NCBI GenBank assembly: GCA_030847615.1
Contig: JAUMIR010000001.1
Location: 385,684,687-385,748,686 of the forward strand
Origin: Gambelia wislizenii
Lineage: Eukaryota > Chordata > Lepidosauria > Squamata > Crotaphytidae
Direction: 5' to 3'
Length of the DNA stretch: 64,000 nt
Numbering within the stretch: position 1 is the first letter of the stretch; each line of letters begins with the position of its first letter. The notes under the pieces were generated by a model. It searched no databases. It was given only the letters and a program-made list of their open reading frames with translations, and was not told the origin of the DNA. Positions 55,936-64,000 of the stretch are shown here, one piece after another. A program made the translations under genes and the position numbers.

Positions 55936-56822
55936 TGCACCCTAAATGGGGCTGTCTTTAAAGAGTGTTTGGAACCTTCAACTGATCCCAAGAGCTGCAA
56001 CCAAATTGCCAGCTGTTACAGGGAACCTACAACTCGTTTGTTGCAGCAACTTCACTGGCTGCTAGTCTGCTTCCGGGCACAATTCAAAGTGCTGGTTTGA
56101 CCTTTAAAGCCCTATACAGCTCATGTCCAGGTTATTTGAAGGACCATATTCTCCCTTAAAAGAACTAGTGTGGTGTAGTGGTTTGAGGACTGGACTCTGA
56201 CTCTGGAGACCAGGCTTTGAATCCCCACTCAGCCATGGAAGCCCATTGGGTGACATTCACATTCATTCAGCCTCAAAGAAAAGCAAAGGCAAATATCCTC
56301 TGAACAAATCTTGCCAAGAAAACCCCATAAGTTCGCCAACTTGAAGGCACACAGCAACAACGCTTCTCCCTTACAAACCAGTCTCTGCTTTGAGAGCTGC
56401 TGGGGAGGCCCTTCTCTCTGTCCCACCACCCTCACAGGTTCATCTGGGGGGAACACGGGAAAGGGCCTTTTCAGCGGCTGCCCCCAGGCTCTGGAACTCC
56501 CTTCCCAGAGAAGTTACACTGGCACCCTCCCTGCTTTCTTTTTGCAGACTAGTAAAAACGTTTCTGTTTAAACAGGCATTTCATATTTGACTACATAAGG
56601 TCCATCTGACCAAAATAATGTGCTGGATCTTGCTAATTGTTGCACTGTTATGTTTGGCTGTATGTTTAAAGATATATGCTTTAAACTGGTTTTAATTTTT
56701 TTATTGTTAATCTTAATATATCTTGTGGATTTTTAGCGGTATGTTTTTTAATTTGTTGTAAGCCTCTTTGAGTCCCAAATTAGGAAAAAGGTGGGATAGA
56801 AATAAATAGAAGAGGAGGAGGA
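55936..56822 (+). mobile_element. L2-clade LINE 3' end, interrupted by a SINE
   Basis: Translation across the SINE gives L2 C-terminal text: LHWLLVCFRAQFKVLV and KALYSSCPGYLKDHI before it; ESCWGGPSLC / EALLSVPPPSQVHLGGTRE, RAFSAAAPRLWNSLP and FKQAFHI after it. The 3' tail ends GTCCCAAATTAGG...AGAAATAAATAGA, then GAGGAGGAG. Confidence 0.82.
56159..56363 (+). mobile_element. SINE, Sauria-SINE type, inserted in L2 with 10-bp TSD
   Basis: Head GTGTGGTGTAGTGGTTTGAG, body CATTGGGTGAC...CATTCAGCCTC, tail CAACTTGAAGGCACACAGCAACAA. The duplication TTCTCCCTTA flanks it (56149-56158 and 56364-56373). Confidence 0.88.
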
Positions 56823-56915
56823 GCTCAACAGACTACAAACCTCAGGATTCCATAGGATGCAACCATGGCAGTTAAAGTGGAATAATAGTGCTATAACTGT
56901 AGTGTACATAGGACC

Positions 56916-59329
56916 CTGGACATTATGTTCACTGGTTGATCCTGGATCAGTCGCTGTCTCTCAGTACAACCAACCACATGGACCAATATATGATGCTTTG
57001 AGCTCTTTATAGATGAAGATTTCAAAACGTTGTAAATTATAATTGTGATGTGTCTCTCCTTGCTCCTTTACACCTAACAAAAGGATAGGATTTTACTTTT
57101 AATTAAAGAATTTAACTTGGACTGAAAAACATTGCAGAAAACATGCATGTGTCATTGTCACTTAAACGGCTATATATTTTTGCTAGTTGATATATTTAGA
57201 TCCCTATCCTTATAGCCACAGACTCTTCAATGCTCTATAAAAAATATCACAAGGAAATTATCATATATAATAATATCCATTAATCCCTCTCAACTCCCTT
57301 TTTTCTGATCTAAAAAAAGTCCTAGATGGTTTAAAGACTCATTTTTCTCTTTCACTCATCAACCTGCTATTTGTCTCCCTTTTATCATTGTAAATGATTC
57401 ATATAAGTGGGTGTCATTAAAACAGGTGACAGAGAAAGCTGTTTGTCCTAGTAAATATGTCTTAAGTATGGAGTGAAGAAGAGCAGGAATGGAAAAAATG
57501 TAGTAAAATAATGACACAAAAGGTAGTTTGTTCTGTAGTTTTAAAATGTCATTATTAATGGCTCACATGGAGGGGGAAAAGAATCAGCTACATTAAAACA
57601 TGTTTCCTGCCCTGGAATCAGTTTGTTTTATAATCCTCTTTTGTTAATTTGGGGATGCCTGTGACACAACATTTTTCAAACATGAGACTATTTTGCAATT
57701 AATAACTGAAAACCACTATTATCAAAATTAGTGCTCAATAGGCACAACACCTAGTTATACTATGTCCCCTTCATAATAGTCTATGACATTGGGCTTTCAC
57801 TCCTAATTCAAGACAGTTTCATCATGCATACTAATGAATACAAGATCCAAGCAAAGATTTGTTTCTAATGTCATGCAAAACCCAAGTGCAAAAGGTGAAC
57901 TTCCTTAAACTTTGTGTTTTCTCTGTTGATATTGTATTATAACTTTGATGACATTATAAAATGTCTATGTATCCCAATTTTTGATAAAAAGAAAAAAAAG
58001 TCTTCAAACTTTTCTTGGACAACATGCCAACATTTCCAGCATATTTGCTTTGTCTTTGAGTCAACCATGGAAAACTTTATCTGAAGGATATCTATGTTCA
58101 GAAGTGAGCACACTGGTTCCCTAGACAAAGAACAAATGAGACACTGAATGCCTTTGCTGGACAGATAAGCTCAAAGTGTAATATGCAAACTGTCAAACTC
58201 TATAGAATTTTCTGCCAGATTATGAGGAGATTCAAGAAAAGAAGGGAGGATGCTAAAACATATTTTAGGTTTATATTCTGAACTCTAGCTGGTCCAAACA
58301 AAAGTCATTGCATCATCATCATCATCATTCCATAGGATCTGCAGAGTTATCAAGAGTTTGGTTCATGATGGTTTCTTGAACAATCTCAACTTTTGTTATT
58401 AGTTTTTTTTAAAGCAACTTCTGTAGTTTGCAGAACAAGAGAACTGGCAAAAACTGCCTCCCTCATTTCCCCCAGCAAGAATCTCTGCCCAATCTCAGCT
58501 GGTAATTGCCCTTCTATTTATGGAAGGGATTGTCTGATACAGTTTACCGAATTATACTGCAACAAACCCAATTATTTTTTTTAAATGTCACTATGTGCAT
58601 GGTTTATTGCTCAACATAAACTTTGCCATATTGATTTGGGGTAGTAAGTGTTATTGTCACAGTTTACATTGTGTAAGTGAACCTTTTAATGGCTAATTTA
58701 CAAGTTTTTTAAGTGGGGTTGGTGAGATATTTGAGTGAGAAACAGTCGGTAGGTATTGGGGAAGGAATCAAGTGATTTTTGAAGCTTTGCTGTTGCATGG
58801 AGAGTCAAATTTCAAAGTTGCAGGGATTCTACATACTTAGTATATAATAAATTATTTTCTCTTGGCTTAGTAATATAATTATACAACTCCTGAATTTATT
58901 TACACCATATAAATTAGACTGATTATGGCCTCAATTCTATTGGCATTTCCAACTACTGTAGACCCATTGAATCAATTGTCAAATGGTGAGTCAACATGTA
59001 GGTAAAATCTATTGATTCAAAGGATGTACTCTAGTTGGGATTATCAATAGGATTCAGACCACTAATAATTAGTTGTCTATTCCAACTGAGTCTATTCAAC
59101 GTAAAATAAGAAAGACTACTATCAAAGCATGTTATTATTGAGGCTGGCCCTTATAGTTCCTTAGTTCTAGAGAAGCCACAGGACTTTACAGAAACAAAAT
59201 TTACTATTCTCTTAGGACCAAAAGACATCTCATGTTAGAGCTTTGTATCTGGAGTAAATGTAAATGTGTCCATGTGGCTGCACAAGCCAGGGTGGCAGAG
59301 AATGTAGACTAGAGCTGCAGTCTTGGCAT
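56916..59329. other. Unassigned 5' flank sequence
   Basis: AT-rich, no exon or repeat recognised except (CAT)n at 58312-58329. Confidence 0.4.
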
Positions 59330-60311
59330 AGTCCAATCCAGCATTCTGAAAAGTGGTGTCATCCAGATGTCTTGGACTATTCAACATCTTTATCAATGAC
59401 TTGGATGGCTGAATTAGGGGCATACTTACCAAATTTGCAGATGACACCAAATTAGGAGGAGTAGCTAATACCCTAGAGGACAGGATCAAAATTCAAAATG
59501 ACCTGGATAGACTGGAGAGCTGGGCCAAAGCTAACAAAATGAAATTCAATACGGAGAAATGTAAAGTACTGCACTTAGGGCGAACAAATGAAATGCATAG
59601 ATATAGGATGGGGGAGACCTGGCTGAATGAGACTACGTGCGAAAGGGATCTAGGAGTCCTAGTAGACCACAAGTTGAACATGAGTCAACAGTGTGATGCA
59701 GCAGCTAAAAAGGCCAATGCGATTTTGGGCTGTATCAATAGAAGTATAGTGTCTAGATCAAGGGAAGTAATAGTGCCACTCTATTCTGCCTTGGTCAGAC
59801 CTCACCTGGAATACTGTGTCCAGTTCTGGGCACCACAATTCAAAAAGGATATTGACAAATTGGAGTGTGTCCAGAGAAGGGTGACTAAAATGGTGAAAGG
59901 TCTGGAAACCATGCCTTTTGAGGAGAGATTTAAGGAGCTGGGTATGTTTAGCCTGGAAAAAAAGGCGGTTAAGAGGCGATATGATAGCCCTGTTTAAGTA
60001 TTTGAAGGGGTGTCACATTGAGGATGGAGCAGACTTGTTTTCTGCTGCTCCAGAGACTAGAACACGGATGCAAGCTCCAGGAACAGAGATTCCACCTCAA
60101 CATTAGGAGGAACTTTTTGACAGTAAGAGCTGTTCGGCAGTGGAACACACTCCCTCGGAGCATGGTGGGATCTCCTTCCTTGGAGGTCTTCAAACAGAGG
60201 CTGGATGGCCATCTGTCGGGGATGCTTTGATCGTGATTTCCTGCGTGGTGGGGGGTTGGACTGGATGGCCCTCGTGGTCTCTTCCAACTCTGCAATTCTA
60301 TGATTCTATGA
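59330..60311 (+). mobile_element. CR1 LINE 3' end, plus strand, well preserved
   Basis: It begins in RT motifs (LFNIFINDLDG-like around 59375-59410, [13 protein letters not shown] at 59432-59460). A 152-codon stretch follows (59539-59997): [63 protein letters not shown]. One frameshift near 59965 separates [14 protein letters not shown]. The 3' UTR ends with CAATTCTATGATTCTATGAC, the CR1 octamer terminus. 5'-truncated and younger looking than the other CR1 copies. Confidence 0.88.
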
Positions 60312-60989
60312 CTATAACTTCAATCAGCTGAAAGGTTACAGTCCAACACATCTGGGGGAACTTCAGGCTAAGAAGGTTGGTCTACCCTTTTCTTCTGCAC
60401 AAACTTCCCAAAAGAATTTGGCTTCTCCAATAACTAAGTATTATGTGAAAAATAAAAATTATTGGCTTACATTTTAAAGGGCTGTACTCCATCCAGATCC
60501 CCATGCTTCAGCCCCTATTCAGATGGGTGGGAAGGTGCATTGAAATAGTGTGCATGGGTAATTAAGCAAGAATGTGTTTACAACATTGCAGCTTGAATAA
60601 ACAGTAATGTGTAGTTTGGCCTATATCTTCATAACCATAACATAATGCTAATGTCCTCTTTAGGTTACTTATTCATATTGTTTGTCATTGTGCCATGCTG
60701 CAGTCTTATAATTAAGTGTCATTTTCCTGCTTCAGTTCTCAGAGATGGGTTGTCAGACGAATTTGTTTTTCAGCATGTATCAGTACTAGCTCTAATAATG
60801 GATACCACTACAATATGTTTATTATGAAATGTTACATACCTTTTCATCACAGGTACTGTGCTTGTTGAGAAAAGCTCTTCTTTATATTTCAAACTAGAAA
60901 ACCAGGGAGTAGGACGGGCTGGAATCAGACAAAGCTAAGCATTTTTTAAAGTTATATTATTTAAGTGGTATACTAATTTAGCACATGGT
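60312..60989. other. Unassigned 5' flank sequence
   Basis: Nothing recognised. Confidence 0.35.
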
Positions 60990-60992
60990 TTA

Positions 60993-61654
60993 GGACTTTA
61001 TCACATGTGGCAAAAATCACGGGATTATGATGTCATGGTAGTACAAACAGCCACAGCTATCACATGACGTCGTCATCATCTCATGGTTACCCTGTGCCCC
61101 AGCCGCAGATAAGGCGTTCCTTTTAATTGATGGGATAAACCATCAATAGATTGCCAATATCACTTTTTTTTTTTTTGCAGTACTAACGGTGTGCAAAAAC
61201 ACATCCCATTTTAATTGTGAGATTACAGCATTAATGGGCAGTCCTCAGCAAACAAACCTCTGGAGTAAGAATGCGAAAATGAAGCACAGGACTCTCTTTT
61301 TATTAACTGCCCCATCTAGTTTGTCTGTTATATAGCTTTGTTTCAGTGCTTGTGTGTTCACTAACTTTGTTAATTTAGATTATTGTGGGGTTTTGTTTTG
61401 TGTTTGTTTTTTTTTTTTGGAGTTTTAAGCACGCTCATGTCTTCTTGTGAGAGCAGCCAAAATCTCGCCCATGCCAAATCACAGAAGTAAACTCCCATTC
61501 TTAAAGTGCTAGTGGTCATCGTGAGATGATTCCATGGCATTTCTTTTGCATGATTACAGCTATGTGCGATAATAAAGTGTTATAATGCCACAATGTTCCC
61601 ATTATCTTCATTTGTGGAATTAAAGCATTTTTGGACGCTAATCTGATAAAGTCC
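60993..61654. mobile_element. TIR element, GGACTTTATCA family, copy 2 (662 bp)
   Basis: The ends GGACTTTATCA and TGATAAAGTCC are perfect 11-base inverted repeats. TTA flanks both sides (60990-60992 and 61655-61657), as for PIF/Harbinger-type targets. The interior holds no transposase. Confidence 0.78.
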
Positions 61655-61694
61655 TTAGTCTCTCCCATTAAAGTAAATGGGTGTGGGGAGGATT

Positions 61695-61885
61695 TTTGTT
61701 TTGTTTTGTTTTGTTTTTTGTTTTGTTTGTTTTGTTTTTTGTTTTGTTTTGTTTTGTTTTTGCTTTGGCCTTGTTGTAGCACCTGGAGAAGTTGAACTAT
61801 ACATGATCCTAAGCATGTCCAGGCAAGTCAGGCTTGATGCTGCAGCCTTTATCTTTTCTTCTTCTTTTTCTTCTTCTTCTTCCAT
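61695..61885. repeat. (GTTTT)n and (TTC)n simple repeats
   Basis: Irregular GTTTT units at 61697-61762, then (TTC)n at 61857-61881. The ORFs over them on both strands are repeat translations. Confidence 0.9.
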
Positions 61886-61889
61886 GAAT

Positions 61890-64000
61890 TGTATCTCACC
61901 CTAAATGTCTTTTCCTTCCTCTGTTTTTATTTAATATTCCATGTGATTGATTTAATGCAATAAAAGGATTTAAACAAATCCAATCAGTTCTTTGATAAGT
62001 AATTAATTATTCAATGCATAGCAGCGCATGCTAATCGTTAAGACTCTAACCATCTAATTGATATTTGCTTCTGCATCTGTGCAATATTTCATTCCCCTAA
62101 GAGCACTGAAGTTTTCTGTGGTTTTTTTTCTTTTTTGGTTGCCAATCAAGTTTTCTAACAAGCATATCAATGTATTTTCACAAATAAGGCTGAATGCCAA
62201 GTAGTCACAATGATGTTTATAGCAGAGCAGTAGCTGTTTTGAAAAATACATTATTTTCTTTTAAAATATCCAACAGACACAGTCACAATTCATTTCTTTT
62301 AAACACAGGACATTTATTTAGATTTTCTCACCCCCTGAACTCATACATTAGAGGATAGATTCTAATTTGTAACATCAGAATATAATAGCCAAATATATAA
62401 TACAGTAAATTGCATTTGTACACATAATACAAAATTTGAGGTAGGGCCTCAAGAATAATGACTTCTTAAATGAATAATGTATAATATATCATCATAGGTG
62501 CTATATAAGATACATATATATTTATATATACGATATGCATCCTTTGAAACATAATGTATTTTTTCCCATTAGCTTATACATGGAGAAAATATAATGTCCT
62601 GATTAGGGTACATATCTTTATCCATAGGCAGCAGTACCCCTATAGAATGCCTGTATTTATGACATTACGCAAGTAATTAAGTATTAACCTATTCCATGAT
62701 AGGTCCACAATAAAGTGCCTAAAAGACACAAATTACACTATATACTCTAGGTGACAGACAACAATATATTCTAGTCAAACACTAATTATTTCTAACAATG
62801 AAATACACCTATAAGGCAAATGGTTACCTGAAGATGTATTTAAAACATGGCGGACAAAATCATACTATTGCAAGCAATACGGTCCAGCCCAGCTTTCACA
62901 TTTTAAATTCAGCCTATCAAAGATACACATTCTCGCTCTCACTTTCTTTGGTTATTGGATGCCTGATGATGACACAAAGGCAGAAACCATTTATACTTTA
63001 ATTGTATTTTTTTTTCTTCCCTTCCATTTAAGTCTAAAGTAGAATGCTAAGTTCCAAGCAGGTCAGTATGCAGAGTGCAAGACATTTAGCTGCTACAGGC
63101 TAGGAAAACAAGAGTCACTCAAAACACATTGTGGCCAATGGCGACCTTTAAGGACATCTGCCTGATATGTTTCCTGGGTGCAACCCAGGAGACTTCACCC
63201 CAGCAGCTGCCTATGTAATAGTAGTGAGATCCCATGCAAGTCACATTTAAAGGGATGGAGAATGTACAAAAGCAGCAAAAGATGAAGCAGCCTTTGCTGG
63301 ATTAACCACCCCCTGTAGCAAAGGAACACCTGCCAAGCCTGCAACTGAAAGTACTGACATTTCATTCTCATCTTTGTTACAGAAGTTACAGAACTTGCAA
63401 AAGGTGCAGTTTAATAGGAAAGAAATAAATGTAGCATCTCCATGAAACAAGCAATCATTCTAGGACAAGAACACTATAAACCCATAAACCACATAATTGC
63501 ACATACATATATATGTGGGGAATGGAGGAAAGGCATTCATGCTAAATGATATTTTATGACAAAATAGAAACCATAATAAAGTGGAAAGGATTGTTATTAT
63601 TGTTGTTATTATTGTCCAGTGCAGAGGCACATCGATCTAATTAGTGGAACAGAACCCAATTCAAACAATAACTTGACCCAAATGAAACATTAGCGTAAGG
63701 ACATTCTAAGGCTTTTTCATCAAAGTTCATTTTGTTAACAAAGGGCTGCTGTGTGAAACAGAAACACAAGTCCTTCATACAGATGACCCTAAAGAATCTG
63801 AAGGTAGATTATTTTGCATTGAACGTAATTTTACATGTATACAACAGTGCATCTGGCTTATTCAAAACTGAGCCTCATTTGTTAGACAAAATGTGCCACA
63901 GGGACAACCTACCATTAGATTTGCAATCTTTTCCCATTATTATTTTCAAGGTCATATTCTAAACAGATATGTTACCTTTATGTAAATATGGCTTTTCTTT
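61890..64000. other. AT-rich sequence at right edge, possible neighbour 3' region
   Basis: Few recognisable repeats and no coding exon seen. A minus-strand AATAAA occurs at about 62310-62315. In mammals SLC6A5 lies upstream of NELL1 in the same direction, so a 3' UTR of that gene could reach here. Nothing in the sequence itself proves it. Confidence 0.2.

Larger units (their letters stand above)
55812..56915. mobile_element. Palindromic MITE split by a nested L2 that is itself split by a SINE
   Basis: Left MITE half 55812-55935 (GATTCCACTTTAACTGCCATGG) and right half 56823-56915 (CTCAGGATTCCATAGG, CATGGCAGTTAAAGTGGAA) belong to one element of the family at 32362-32576. The foreign block between them is an L2 3' end. 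Confidence 0.75.

Noticed and set aside
61516..61904. Lys/Gln/Asn-rich or Phe/Cys/Val-rich ORFs
   Set aside because: They are translations of the GTTTT and TTC simple repeats.
1..64000. CRISPR array, tRNA, rRNA, operon or phage features
   Set aside because: None seen; the window is vertebrate nuclear DNA. The tRNA-like heads belong to SINEs.

Overview
The window looks like nuclear DNA of a squamate reptile, most likely a lizard. Three things point there: two exons of the vertebrate gene NELL1, a GC-rich first-exon CpG island, and a repeat mix typical of lizards. That mix comprises CR1 and L2 LINEs, tRNA-headed SINEs with a BovB/RTE-like tail (Sauria-SINE type), Tigger-type and hAT-type MITEs, and a DIRS-like tyrosine-recombinase retrotransposon. 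The species is not determinable by eye. There is no bacterial or organellar content, no CRISPR array, and no tRNA or rRNA gene that I could recognise.

Layout. Positions 1-5523 hold a DIRS-like retrotransposon on the minus strand. It has three overlapping open frames (Gag-like, RT/RNase H, tyrosine recombinase), and the recombinase runs off the left edge. Positions 5524-6695 hold an internally deleted APE-type LINE; two further 3' pieces of the same family lie head to head at 24.4-25.5 kb. From 6.7 to 37.4 kb there is repeat-rich sequence that I interpret as NELL1 intron 2. NELL1 exon 2 lies at 37444-37572 (minus). Intron 1 follows (37573-46738). Exon 1, with the start codon and signal peptide, is at 46739-46787 inside a CpG island of about 1.5 kb (45.8-47.35 kb). 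From 47.4 to 64 kb is the 5' flank of NELL1, again full of dead transposons, including a three-deep nest at 55.8-56.9 kb and a CR1 3' end at 59.3-60.3 kb.

How it fits together. The only host gene I can support is NELL1, transcribed right to left. Exon 1 supplies 16 codons plus one base, and exon 2 supplies 129 bases in phase 1-1. The joined frame matches the known start of NELL1: signal peptide, then the beginning of the thrombospondin N-terminal/laminin-G-like domain. I did not find exon 3, which fits the very long second intron known in mammals. The DIRS element lies in the sense direction within that intron and has no visible frame break, so it is the most interesting object here. Most other findings are structural: foldback elements, nested insertions with target-site duplications, and unclassified repeats.
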